From NCBI GenBank assembly GCA_965371245.1, contig CBDUXT010000009.1, positions 1-64,000 on the forward strand: DNA of 64,000 bases, read 5' to 3'. Origin of the DNA: CBDUXT01 sp965371245 (GTDB lineage Bacteria; Planctomycetota; Phycisphaerae; UBA1845). Position numbers and translations under genes: made by a program. The notes beneath the pieces were generated by a model, which did not search any database, was not told where the DNA came from, and worked only from the letters and a program-made list of their open reading frames with translations. Every line of letters begins with the position of its first letter. The first letter of the stretch is position 1. Positions 1-9,421 of this stretch are shown here, piece after piece.

Positions 1-2
1 CT

Positions 3-794
3 TCATCGACTCAAATCGCAGCCTCGCTTGAGCCTATCCGGCGCTGTAGTATTAAGCGCGCTTGCTTTCCCTTCGTTTTGGGAAACCGCGGGTGCAAAAT
101 GCGTCAGTAGCTTCAAGGTGGCCGGGAGGATGGCCGCGAGCGGCCACGGCGACATATGCTCCAGCGCCACGAGCGCCGACAGCAGCCCTGCGATGAAGAC
201 AACGGTGAAACTGCAGAAGCTTGCGGACAGCCACGCGAACGCGGCGAGCAGCCAGTTTCCCGTCGCCAGGCCGTACAGCCCTAGGGGGAAGAAGACCCAT
301 CCGAGCGCATTATAGTTCTGGAGGACAAAGGTGTTGGCATAGAACCCCGTGCTTATGAGCGCGAGCGCCAGGACCGCCCCGACCCACCACCCCTCGATGG
401 GACGCACCCATATCGCATGCGTCTGCCACCATCCGAACAAACCGACCAACGGCACGATCGGAGCGAGCCGCCAATAGGCGAGGAGCGAAGGCAGTGTGTT
501 GAAGAACCATCTGGAAAGCGGATAATCGCCGACACCCAGAGAAGGGCTTCTTCCCCGTCGGCCGTAACGCGCGAGGGACATCGCTTCCGTCCAGTAGAAG
601 AGTGAGTTGAGGCCGGTCCGCGCCGTGAAGCGGTTGTAGTATTCTCACTGTCCGTCCGCCAGGACCCGGCAGGACCACAGAGTCTGCCCCAGACGGATCG
701 GTGTCGTTACCAGAAGCGTCACCGGGTGGACCGCCACTCGAAGGAATCCGATCCAGCCAAACGTACGCACGAATCTTTGGAGGAGGGAAAGCAT
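3..794 (-). pseudogene. Multi-pass membrane protein gene with in-frame TGA
   Basis: One continuous frame runs from an ATG at 794 to a TGA at 3-5 and is interrupted only by a TGA at 645-647. Before the stop it reads about 49 residues, beginning MLSLLQRFVRTFGWIGF; after it come EYYNRFTARTGLNSLFYWTE and then about 190 residues with several hydrophobic segments. There is no start codon between the internal TGA and the ATG at 581, yet the sequence there (YYNRFTARTG) looks like real protein, so I read this as one gene with a nonsense mutation or sequencing error. A shorter product could start at 581. The start overlaps the stop of the upstream gene (TAATG), suggesting translational coupling. It is the last gene of the minus-strand glycan cluster. 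I do not recognise the family; a role in polysaccharide assembly is inferred only from its neighbours. Confidence 0.6.
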
Positions 795-1630
795 TAGAGA
801 TTGTCACCGTGCGCCGACCTTGTCAGTCCCTTGCGTGGAATGCCCGTCACGAACATCCGCACGTCCCTCCTCTCGTCTTCGGGGTTCTCCTTGAGCAAGG
901 CACCGCCCTCGATGCGCCCCGAGAACGGATCGGTCGTCGGACTACCGCTGGGTGCTAGAACAAGGTTGCCAGGGTGCTCCCACCACTCCTTGAAGTCTCG
1001 TGTGAAGGTCAGCCCAATTCCATAGAGTCCTGATTGGTAGTGGCCGTTGAAGGACAGCATGTAGACGCTGTCGCGCTCCAGGACCGTAATCCGCGGATTC
1101 GCCACCCGCGTAACTGATCGACTCTTCACGCGTCGCGCCGTGAAGATCGGGTATCCGCCGTTGAGGGGCTCGAACGTCTCGCCATCGCTCGAGACAGCCG
1201 CGAAAATCTGCGCGAGGCGGTCGTTTGCCAAGGACGATCCATCAAAGGTGAGTAGGTAGCGACCGTCCAGCATGCGCACGACATTCACCACGCCCATAAA
1301 CCACCGACCCTCTCGAGGCATATCCGCAAAATCAGAGCACGCCAGGATTAGCCCGTGTCCTGCTCGCTCAAACCTTCTTGAGAAGCATCTGAACATCCTC
1401 GAGCGAGAAGTGCGGAAGATCAAAGATAGCGGCCGATCCTGGTCCGCGATCTCCGCGTAACAGTGGCTGAGGCGCTCCACATCCCACAGTGCGTCCAACA
1501 GGCGCCGCTCCTCCGGGGAAAGCGGCCAACCACACTTGGTAGCCATCCCTCTCAAAAGATACATGAGCGCCGCGAATCTCTTCCCGCGCCGTCCGGGTGC
1601 CAACTCGGTGACAGGTTCCTTGAACGTCAT
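794..1630 (-). CDS. GH43/GH130-like five-bladed propeller protein
   Basis: 278 residues. From about residue 110 it has the rhythm of five-bladed beta-propeller glycosidases and phosphorylases: blades such as LLTFDGSSLANDRLAQIF, then AVSSDGETFEPL, VANPRITVLE, YMLSFNGHY and LTFTRDFKEWWEHPGNLV. This pattern (VxNPRI, tracking of days or batches of 'SxDGxxF') is known from GH43 and GH130 enzymes acting on mannosides or arabinosides. I see no signal peptide, so cytoplasmic action is likely. GAGGAA lies about 8 bases before the ATG at 1630, just after the flippase stop at 1642; the stop overlaps the next gene's ATG at 794. Catalytic acids cannot be assigned without alignment, and a non-enzymatic role in the glycan cluster is possible. 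Confidence 0.6.
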   Translation of the reverse strand: MTFKEPVTELAPGRRGKRFAALMYLLRGMATKCGWPLSPEERRLLDALWDVERLSHCYAEIADQDRPLSLIFRTSRSRMFRCFSRRFERAGHGLILACSDFADMPREGRWFMGVVNVVRMLDGRYLLTFDGSSLANDRLAQIFAAVSSDGETFEPLNGGYPIFTARRVKSRSVTRVANPRITVLERDSVYMLSFNGHYQSGLYGIGLTFTRDFKEWWEHPGNLVLAPSGSPTTDPFSGRIEGGALLKENPEDERRDVRMFVTGIPRKGLTRSAHGDNL

Positions 1631-1641
1631 GCGCCCATTCC

Positions 1642-3155
1642 TCAGCCCACAGGCTCCTCTCTGGAATACCCGGATGCTCCCGGGTCGGCAGCCCGGCGAC
1701 GGTTTTTGACCCAGTTCCGGCGCATTCCAACGGCCAATGCCGCGATCCGGCTCCGTTCCACGCTAAGAGCAATCGGAACGGCAACCCCCGCCACTGCAAA
1801 AGGGATGGCTTGCCACACCGACCCTCCTTGCGCATAGACACTCAGTATCCCCGCGGACGCGACGATCCCGATTCCTATTTCCGACAACAGAACCGACAGA
1901 GCATGGCGTACAGGCCAGAGTCTCTCACTGATGGCGAGCGTGAGGGCGATCCAAACGAAGAACGACACAACCGTCGCGATCGCGGCGCCCACCGCGCCAT
2001 AGCGGGGGACGAGGAACGCATCCAGAGCGATGTTCACGGCCGCCGCCAAGCCCACCGCAAACGGAATCCATCCCGTTCGCTCTTTCTTACACATCCCCAC
2101 ATAACTGATGTAGGAGAAGCCATAGAAGACGCTCTGCCATGCAAGAATCCCGACAATCACGTACGTTCCCTGGTAAGCCGATGGGCTCAGGACGGCGACC
2201 AGAACCGGCGCGAGCAAAGCGAGAATGACCGCACACGCCGAAGCGAACCCAAGATAGAGTCGTCCCACCGTCCTGAACAGTGCGGCCCCCTCGTTGCTGT
2301 GAAGCGCATCATTCGACACCGGGGCCCAGGCCAAACCGAAAGCTCCAACAGCCAGCGCCAACACCATGGCGATCCTCGCGCCGACCGCGTACGCACCGAG
2401 CGCTTCGAATCCGAGATAGTGCTTGACGAACAGGTAGTCCGTGGTATTCAAGGCATACATTGCAAACGCGGCGGGCACGAGCGGCCCACCGAAGCAAAGC
2501 AACCGCGGCCACCAACGCCCGTGCCACTCCGACCAGTCCAACTGCGCGCGAATGGACCACCACCCGACGAGGGCAACAATCAGCGAGGCGATCGCACTGC
2601 CTGCGAAGAACCCGGTAGTCCCCCAGTCAAGCCACCATACAAAGACCACGGTGAGCAACCCCGAACCAACCGCGTGGCTAAGTGTGATTGCCGTGTAGCT
2701 CCACGGCCGATATAGTAGCCGCAACACCTCTGCACACTGATTGCTAAGTTGCCCAAACAAGACGCTCACGCAGACCATGGCGAACACCGGTAGTGCCACA
2801 CTACTGTCGAACAGGCGCGCGCCAAAGTAGGGCCAAAGCAGCAGCAAGCCACTCAGGACAACCGCCCCCCAAATCACGCGCCATTGCAGGACGGCCATGA
2901 TCACCTCCGCCTGTGCGGACGGGCCATTGTTTTTTTGCTCGAAGTAGAAGTAGCTCTGGGCAGACCCTGTCCCCGCCGCCAGTACGGTCCCCACTCAACC
3001 ACCCAATACGATCACCGACGTGACCATGCCGAACTGAGCCGGCTCAAAGAGCGTGTGTAGATCGGCAGGCGCAGCGCGGCAACACCCTTGGCCGCGGCGC
3101 CGCCGATGCCGTAGATCAGGCAATCCTTAGCCAAACGTCGAATACGCGACTGCAA
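1642..3155 (-). pseudogene. Wzx-type polysaccharide flippase, frameshifted
   Basis: The long intact part (GTG at 2994 to TGA at 1642, 450 residues) is a hydrophobic polysaccharide flippase of the MATE/MVF superfamily (Wzx/RfbX type), which moves lipid-linked sugar units across the inner membrane. It has about a dozen membrane segments and motifs such as YLFVKHYLGFEALGAYAVGAR. The usual first helix is missing from this frame but visible upstream: TTG at 3155 with CAGGAG ahead of it, 22 bases after the radical SAM stop, gives LIYGIGGAAAKGV and then IYTR. After IYTR the homologous reading LFEPAQFGMVTSVIVLGG continues in another frame (one base missing near 3055) and ends at an in-frame TGA just before 2994. 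The gene is therefore broken twice, or carries sequencing errors; a truncated protein from 2994 is possible. Confidence 0.75.
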
Positions 3156-3176
3156 CCGGGAACTCCTGATAATCGA

Positions 3177-4610
3177 CTAGAAGTGCGTATTGTGTTGCGA
3201 TCGTGGCTTGTGTCGCACACCGAGAAAATAGGTCGCCGCTCCCTTGAGACACTTCAGCGTACGTCGTGGCGGCAAGGAAGACAGCAGATATTTGGACAAC
3301 GCAATGACACGCCTGGGTTCGAAGTAGAACTCTCGGAAGGCCCTTCTCGCCAATCCGACGATCTCAGGCCTACTGATGCCATCGGGAACCCATACTTCCT
3401 CCCGGTCCACGACCAGCTGGTTGCGTTCCCCTTCGATGCGTTGCCAGGATCCGTAGCGCTTACATGCGGCAAAGACGCGAGTTCCTTGGAAGGACTCGAA
3501 GATCGGAAACACGCCGAACGTCAGACCCGAATGACGCGCGAACGAGATTGTCTTCAAGATGTCTTGCTCACACTCCCCTGGGAGGCCGATCATAAACGAT
3601 GAACTCGTGAATATGCCGGCTTCCGATGCGGATGCTATCCCCTCGACATTGTCCGCCCGGGTCAGTCCTTTCTCCAGCAGGTGCAACGTCTTGTCGTTTG
3701 CCGTCTCGCACCCGAACGTCATCATGTAGCACCCGGCTTCCTTCATGGCCGGCAGCATCTCCTTGTTCTTGACACTGTCGGCTCGCGTGAAGCACGTCCA
3801 CTTGAGTTTCAGCCCGGCCCTGATTAACGCGCCGCAAAAGTCGAGCACTCTCCTGCTGTTGACCGTGAAGATGTCATCATAGAACATGACTGAGTCATAT
3901 CCGGCATCCCTATACCTTTTGAGTTCATCAATGGCTGCGGTCACGCTCCTGGTCCGCACTCTTCTCCCCATGGTTTCGGCCGCCGCACAGAAAGTGCACA
4001 TGTAGGGACATCCTCGCGAAAAGAGGGTATGGATGACTTTCCGTCCGCGAATATGCACTGGCGGGTGATAGCGGCTGAGGTCGTACTTTCGCACGTCGGG
4101 TGGACCAATGAGGTCCAGGTCATCTATCGTTTGAGCTTTTCCGTTTAGCGTAAGGGTTCCATCGACTCCGCTTCGCGCGATGCCCGGGACCGCACCAAGG
4201 TCGCGTGCATCCCTGATGGCCACAAGGAGCTCGGCCAGGGGGAGTTCGCCATCGCCGCTAACAACATAGTCCACGGCCGACGCCTCGAAATCCGAGGGGA
4301 ACAGCGTGGCATGAGGTCCTCCGACAATAATGGTCCGGCCATTGGACTTCAGCCGGTGCGCGAGTTGCACAATTGCGGTGCGATTCGTGATATAGGATGA
4401 GAAGCCGATCACGTCGTAGTGCCGCAGACGTTTGACGCTCTCCTCCTGCGATGCGCCGGCCAGGTCGATGAGGTCAACATCAAAACCGTAGCGTTTCACA
4501 TACGTTGATAGAAAGGCAACGCCGAGCAGAGGCAGTTCCGGTGCGAGGTCCTCCAAACTGCCATATTGCTCGGCGGCGCTTATCGGCGGGTTCACGAGGG
4601 CGATTCTCAC
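3177..4610 (-). CDS. B12-binding radical SAM protein
   Basis: 477 residues. The N-terminal half (1-150) is a cobalamin-binding-like Rossmann domain (MRIALVNPP, IIVGGPHATL, VVSGDGE), followed by a radical SAM domain with the cluster motif CPYMCTFC (Cys 201, 205, 208) and FGCETANDKTL. This architecture belongs to the large B12-dependent radical SAM family (methylases, cyclases, hopanoid and bacteriochlorophyll enzymes), so a difficult C-alkylation or rearrangement is plausible; the substrate is unknown. Translation starts at a GTG (4610) overlapping the TGA of the preceding toroid gene (GTGA), so the two are probably co-translated. The C-terminal 100 residues are basic and have no recognised domain. 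It is intact, unlike several neighbours. Confidence 0.8.
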   Translation of the reverse strand: MRIALVNPPISAAEQYGSLEDLAPELPLLGVAFLSTYVKRYGFDVDLIDLAGASQEESVKRLRHYDVIGFSSYITNRTAIVQLAHRLKSNGRTIIVGGPHATLFPSDFEASAVDYVVSGDGELPLAELLVAIRDARDLGAVPGIARSGVDGTLTLNGKAQTIDDLDLIGPPDVRKYDLSRYHPPVHIRGRKVIHTLFSRGCPYMCTFCAAAETMGRRVRTRSVTAAIDELKRYRDAGYDSVMFYDDIFTVNSRRVLDFCGALIRAGLKLKWTCFTRADSVKNKEMLPAMKEAGCYMMTFGCETANDKTLHLLEKGLTRADNVEGIASASEAGIFTSSSFMIGLPGECEQDILKTISFARHSGLTFGVFPIFESFQGTRVFAACKRYGSWQRIEGERNQLVVDREEVWVPDGISRPEIVGLARRAFREFYFEPRRVIALSKYLLSSLPPRRTLKCLKGAATYFLGVRHKPRSQHNTHF

Positions 4611-6427
4611 TGGTCATGCCTCCCGTAAGCCGAACCCCGGGCACGGTGCGCGTCGATGACAAACCGTGTGCTGACCCGATGTGTCCGATTCAAGCCCGGG
4701 GCGCCGACCACCCGAGCATGTGCGGCCCGGTCGCGGGGTGAGCCTTCGAAGTATCCGGCGGACGCCATATGAAGACTCACGAACCGGGAGCCACATTCCA
4801 GCCACTTCACGTTGCGCGTCGATGATTTGGATGTCGTATCTTCCACAACAACACGATGACTCTCGAAGCGTACGCAACGCTGAAGCTTCATCGGACACCG
4901 CTGTCGTGGCGCCACCAGAAGACGCACCAAGATCTTCTTGATGAGATCTCCAAACCACAGGGAACGCATCAACGTGAGATTCGCCACGCGAAGCAGTACG
5001 AAGCGAAAGGGCGTGGGCAAGGCGTGGGGCATCTCATGGAACGAGCTGGTCAGTGTGATTCGAGTATCTTCGACCATGCACGGATTCTCCAGGCGCGTCA
5101 TCTGTGTTGTGATCAGTGTTCCGTCCGCGAGTTGTCCCACATATCCGGCGTCATCCCATAGAGCCCGCCGCCCGAGCTTCGCGAATACTCGTAAGACGCC
5201 GCCGTTGGATGCGCCAAGTACTGCAAAGTAGTGGTCCGTACCGCGGACATGAAGCCCGGCATCGGGAAAGTCCTGCCGTAGCTCTGACTCCTCCCACGGG
5301 AGACGCGGCGCGCGCTCGTCTCGCTCGAGCACGCCGGTCTGAAGCACGCAAAGATAGTTGGAAAGCACTGGGGCGATGTTGCCCATATCCACATCAGCGA
5401 GGGTTACCGTGTGTCCGGTGGCGATGGCGCGGCATGTCGCCCGGGTGAGCGCCAGGGCAAGAGGGAAGTCCCTGCTCAACAGAGCGAGGCCCCCGGGGTA
5501 ACAGATGGCCGTCCGACGTGAACCGTACTCGCCGGCGAATGATCCGTCTGGATGAGCGAAGTGGCTGACAAATGTCACTGCACGATTCAGGGCTACTTGG
5601 AGTGCGGGCGTGTCCAGCCTTTGAGAAACCTGGGCAAGGTAGTACAGACAGAGCGTCTGATAGCCCGGGTCGGCGCCGTCGTACTCCGGGAACCAGCCCT
5701 CCGGCGACTGATGCTCGATCAGATTCTGAAGGAGACCTTCGGCCGTGTCTCGGCATCGCGTGTCGCCGAAGTGCTCCGCCGTCAGCAGAAGCGAAAGCAC
5801 GGCTGCGGCGCGGTGGTTGGCGATATACCCATGTCCCTCGGTGTGCGTGCTCAGAAAGCCCGCACTGCGCAGCAACGCATGTTCGATTTCCTCGCGGGCC
5901 GTAGAATCAACCTCCGCAGCCACAAGCCGGAACGCTTCGAGGAGTGAGTGAAGGAGGAACGCCGTGGCGCCGAAGCTGTGCTCGTTCGGGAACGCTTGAT
6001 CAAAGGAGCCGTCGCGGTGCTGAATCGTTCCCGCGAAGTGCAACCCTGCAACGACGCTGTCGAAGAGTATCGGGTTCCTGTAAAACTCGCTGCCGGGATC
6101 AGTGTAGAGCCATGCCATGGAATGAACATTGCGCTGGAACGTCGCCTCTGGAAAGTCTACCAGTTTCCACGCCCAATACCGGCGATCAAAACACCCGTAC
6201 GTGGGTGAGTAGCGGTCGCGGTCCTGCTCACTCAGCAGGCGACGGATCGTGCCCGTACCCAGTGATCGGAGTTCGTGAACCGGGTTGGGATCGGCCTCCA
6301 GGGCGTCTGGCGTGTCGCAAAGCAGCATGTCGTAATCCCTGTTATCTTCTGCGGACGAATACCGCCGATATCGAGGGTCCGATGTCCTCTCGATCGGCGT
6401 TGGTAAGAAGGGTGGCCGCATGGTCAT
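4607..6427 (-). CDS. Alpha/alpha-toroid (heparinase/cyclase-like) protein
   Basis: 606 residues from ATG 6427, which sits 5 bases after the AsnB stop; an upstream in-frame start at 6481 would overlap asnB and is less likely. Residues 90-370 are helical repeats with spacing typical of alpha/alpha toroids (FGATAFLLHSLLEAFRLV, ANHRAAAVLSLLLTAEHFGD, GYQTLCLYYLAQVSQRL, SPEGWFPEYDGADPGYQT). Residues 400-600 look beta-rich, as in heparinase II/III or alginate lyases. The sequence lacks the DxDD motif of class II terpene cyclases. Known relatives are polysaccharide lyases and uncharacterised proteins in planctomycete glycan clusters. I infer a role in modifying or trimming the cluster's polysaccharide; the enzyme activity is not established. 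There is no clear signal peptide. Confidence 0.55.
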   Translation of the reverse strand: MTMRPPFLPTPIERTSDPRYRRYSSAEDNRDYDMLLCDTPDALEADPNPVHELRSLGTGTIRRLLSEQDRDRYSPTYGCFDRRYWAWKLVDFPEATFQRNVHSMAWLYTDPGSEFYRNPILFDSVVAGLHFAGTIQHRDGSFDQAFPNEHSFGATAFLLHSLLEAFRLVAAEVDSTAREEIEHALLRSAGFLSTHTEGHGYIANHRAAAVLSLLLTAEHFGDTRCRDTAEGLLQNLIEHQSPEGWFPEYDGADPGYQTLCLYYLAQVSQRLDTPALQVALNRAVTFVSHFAHPDGSFAGEYGSRRTAICYPGGLALLSRDFPLALALTRATCRAIATGHTVTLADVDMGNIAPVLSNYLCVLQTGVLERDERAPRLPWEESELRQDFPDAGLHVRGTDHYFAVLGASNGGVLRVFAKLGRRALWDDAGYVGQLADGTLITTQMTRLENPCMVEDTRITLTSSFHEMPHALPTPFRFVLLRVANLTLMRSLWFGDLIKKILVRLLVAPRQRCPMKLQRCVRFESHRVVVEDTTSKSSTRNVKWLECGSRFVSLHMASAGYFEGSPRDRAAHARVVGAPGLNRTHRVSTRFVIDAHRARGSAYGRHDQ

Positions 6428-6432
6428 ATCAA

Positions 6433-7837
6433 CTAATCCATGAACCGGCCATGCCAGAGTTCGAGACAGAGCGCGCCCCACAGTTGTCGACCGAAGCGTG
6501 ATGGCTCGTCTATCAGACGCTCCAGTTCCTTCGGTTCAAAGAGCCCACGCTCCTTGCAATTTCTGGAAAGCAGCACGTCCGCGGCGAAGCTGCGAAGCGG
6601 GCCGTCCGCGAGCCATTCAGCGAGTGGAACCGGAAACCCCATCTTGTCTTTTCGGGCCAACACGCTTTGAGGCAGCAGATTCCTGGCCACCTTCTTGAGA
6701 ATGTATTTCGTTTGCCCGCCTCTAAACTTGATCGATGGCGGCATGGTCGTTACGAGATCCACGATACGTGTGTCCAGAAACGGAACACGGGACTCGAGTG
6801 AGACGGCCATGCTCACGCGATCCTCAACCTGAAGAAGAGCGGGCAGCATGGCCTTCTGGTCGAAGTGGGTCATCTTGTTCACCAGCGACCGAGTCTGCGG
6901 GTGATTGAACACTTTCTGGAAATCGGCGAACACCTCATCCTGGTCGAACCGGTCGCGGGCGTCGGGTGTCAACAGGCGAGCAACGTCGGGTCCGCGATGG
7001 ATCAACCGGAAGTACCGTGCGTCCATGTCGTCGAACAGTCCGTCCCGCCAGAAGTGTTGCATCAGCGGCTGGTACCGCCGCAACAGCGGCAGATTCGGAA
7101 TGAACGAGGCCAGCGTGACGACGTGCTTCCCTTCTTCCTGCGTTTCGAGGATCGCGCCTTTGATGGCCTGCTCGAGGTAGCCGATCAGGTAGCGGGCATA
7201 TCCGGCGAAGATTTCGTCTCCCCCCTGTCCGCCCAAGACGACCTTGACGTGCCGAGCCGCGTCCTGACTGACAATGTACTGCGGGAAGAGCCCCGGACCG
7301 GCGGCCGGTTCATCGAGGAAATAGATGAGCTTGGGCGAGGATGGCCTTGATCTCCGAAGCGAAAACAAGCTCGTCGCCGCGGATGGCGTAGTAGAGCGGC
7401 TTGGTCCCAAACGGATCGCGCGCCAGAAGCCACTCGCCCGTCCGACGATCGACAAAGGCGAACGCGAACATCCCGTTCAGCTCGTCGAGGGCGGCCGGTC
7501 CCTTGCGAATGAGCATCTGGAGGAGCACTTCGGAGTCCGAGGATGTCCGGAACTGGACCTCGCGATCGACCAAGTCGGCACGCAACTCGAGGTAGTTGTA
7601 GATCTCGCCGTTGTAGGTGAGCGCGTAGCGCCCATCCTCGGATGTCATCGGCTGGGCACCGCCCTCGACATCGATAATGGCCAACCGCCGATGACCGAAA
7701 CAGAACCCCTCGCCACAGCAGAGCCCTTCGCCGGCCGGGCCGCGATGGGCCCGACGAGACATCATGTCTCGAACAACGGGTGCGCGTTCGGCGGGCGCCG
7801 TGCCCGCGGAACTGAATACGCCGCAGATTCCGCACAT
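6433..7837 (-). pseudogene. asnB: Asparagine synthase, internal deletion
   Basis: From ATG 7837 the frame gives an N-terminal class II glutamine amidotransferase (MCGICGVF, with Cys2 as nucleophile; LTYNGEIYNYLELR; SSDSEVLL; LNGMFAFAFVDRRTG; ARDPFGTKPLYYA; FASEIKAIL). It stops at 7310. The synthetase C-terminus is in another frame that begins near 7340 with PKLIYFLDEPAAG and runs through VVLGGQGGDEIFAGYARYL to a stop at 6433. In intact AsnB roughly 130-170 residues lie between these points, including the SGGxDS ATP-binding loop. That loop is absent from both frames here. The lesion is therefore a deletion plus frameshift, and the synthetase should be dead. XrtA/exopolysaccharide clusters often carry such amidotransferases. 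The amidotransferase half could still be made. Confidence 0.8.
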
Positions 7838-8759
7838 GCCGGTTCGCCATCCTGTCTGCGGTAGGGCGCGACCTGGCGCTCCACGGCGCCAAGGGTCGAT
7901 ACGATCCTGGTGCGGAGTCTTCTCCTGCTCTCGCGAACCCGGTGCGCCGGGTCCCACAACGAAGCTCGCCTCACCCGGCGACCCCTTTTTGAGCCTCCGC
8001 ATGCGCCGGGACCAGCCACCGATGGGCCAGTAGTACAGGAGAACCATGGTGAGGTAGCCGAGTGTCGTCACGCCGCCGACCATCTTGCTCTGACTCTGCT
8101 TCTGGTTGTATCGAAGCATGAAGGGAACCTCGGTGATGCGCGCCGCCAGCAGCTTGAGTTTGACCAGCTTCTCGAGCGTGCAGGTGAAACCGAGCCCCTT
8201 GAGCTGGATGAAGTCGTTGCCGTAAAAGTTGACGGCCTCTTGAATGATGCCGGCGCGGTACGCGCGAAACCCGCAGGAGTACTCACGAATGCCCTTGATC
8301 GGGAAGAGTACTTTCATAAACAGATTGGCGCACCGGCTGACCAGGGCGCGATAGGCGCTGACGCCCGTCTGCCCGCCGCCCGGTTGAAAACGCGAAGCGA
8401 TGACCACGTCGTGGCCCTCTTCGAGCTTGGCGATCATGGACGGAATGAACTCGGGACCGTGCGTGTCGTCGCAGTCCATTCGCACGATGACATCGTCCGG
8501 TTCACAGACCTCTGCCACGTATTCGAACAGGTCGCGACTGGTTTCTCCCAGACCTCTGTTCAGCTTGTGACGCAGAACGTGAAGGGGCATACTCTCCGTA
8601 AAGCGCCGGAGCAACTCGCGCGTGCTGTCTGAACTGCCGTCGTCGCAGACGACAACTTGGTAGGATCCGTCCAGCCCCCCCGAGGGCCGCGCGGATTTTC
8701 GGAAGCAGTACGCGGAAAGACATGGCCTCGCTGAAAGCCGGCAGCAGGACAAAGACCAT
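7838..8759 (-). pseudogene. GT2 glycosyltransferase with G7 frameshift
   Basis: A family 2 glycosyltransferase of the dolichol-phosphate-mannose-synthase type. The start is ATG 8759, with a strong AAGGAGG 6 bases upstream, giving MVFVLLPAFSEAMSFRVLLP and IRAALGG. At a run of seven G (minus strand, 8675-8681) the frame shifts. The continuation LDGSYQVVVCDDGSSDSTREL, with VRMDCDDTHGP as the metal-binding motif, is in the next frame. Six G would restore one perfect reading frame, so this is either a sequencing error or a length-variable tract. The second frame has no stop and runs straight into MCGICGVF of asnB, so a GT2-AsnB fusion is encoded as it stands. Near 8010-8060 a hydrophobic stretch (TMVLLYYWPIGGW) could be a membrane anchor. 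Confidence 0.75.
8675..8681 (-). repeat. Homopolymer G7 tract inside GT2
   Basis: Seven consecutive C on the plus strand (GTCCAGCCCCCCCGAGG). Reading six gives a continuous glycosyltransferase; seven breaks it. Such tracts are known both as sequencing-error sites and as slipped-strand contingency loci in surface-glycan genes. Confidence 0.8.
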
Positions 8760-9148
8760 GGACCGCCTCCTTGCGCTGCGAGATGCCTCTGGGACGCCAC
8801 GCACCGTGAACGCCACGAACGTCGATCCGAAAGGCCGCCACGCCCTGGGGCAAGGCGTGGCGTAACTGGTTACGGGCGCACGTCATGTACGCCCGAAAAA
8901 AGAATCGGCAAAACGAGCGGTCTGTTTAGTTTCCTCCGATAATTCCCCCGATCATCGTGGATGACGCCATCATCACGCCGCCGACGAGGCCAAGAGGAAC
9001 GTCCGCTCGATCCTCGTTCGGCTCAGCGGCGGCGAACGGCTGGACGTAGCGCGGGTCGGCGCGTCACTCCGTCAGTTCATGGGTGCGTGAACCCGATGTG
9101 TCGCCCTCATCCGTCGCCGACGCTGGTGCGGCTTCGGTCACCCGCCAG

Positions 9149-9175
9149 GTAGGGCAGGTCGATGACCTGCCTTTT
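9149..9175 (+). repeat. Palindromic repeat C, left arm
   Basis: Contains GCAGGTC-GAT-GACCTGC, a perfect 7-bp hairpin, preceded by GTAGG and followed by CTTTT. The same 27-base unit occurs in reverse complement at 9395-9421 with one inserted base. Confidence 0.75.
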
Positions 9176-9394
9176 CTATAAATCTATGATCAATCATCGG
9201 TGTCAGGAACTTCGATCGTACTCGACGCGGGCCGATTCGGATCAAACCAACCCAGCCTGACGTCAGAAGGAACGCTCGGTCACGGCCAGGACAACCGTCG
9301 ATGGACGTAACTGCAATTCCCCGGTTTGAGGTGAGTATGGTCACCTCGTATTCGATTCCGTCGCGAATCCGCTGGTTTCACGTGGGCCAAGGGT

Positions 9395-9421
9395 AAAGGC
9401 AGGTCATCGACCCTGCCCTAC
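9395..9421 (-). repeat. Palindromic repeat C, right arm
   Basis: Reverse complement of the unit at 9149-9175 (AAAGGCAGGTCATCGAC, then CCTGCCCTAC), with one extra C. Together the arms enclose about 220 bases, giving a MITE-like or REP-pair layout. Confidence 0.75.

Noticed and set aside
645..647. Selenocysteine at the in-frame TGA
   Set aside because: The context ADG-Q-stop-EYY is not a redox motif and no SECIS-like hairpin was evident directly after it.
8926..9060. Short Gly/Met-rich minus-strand frame
   Set aside because: No start codon or ribosome site; possibly the tail of a lost gene, too weak to list as a gene.
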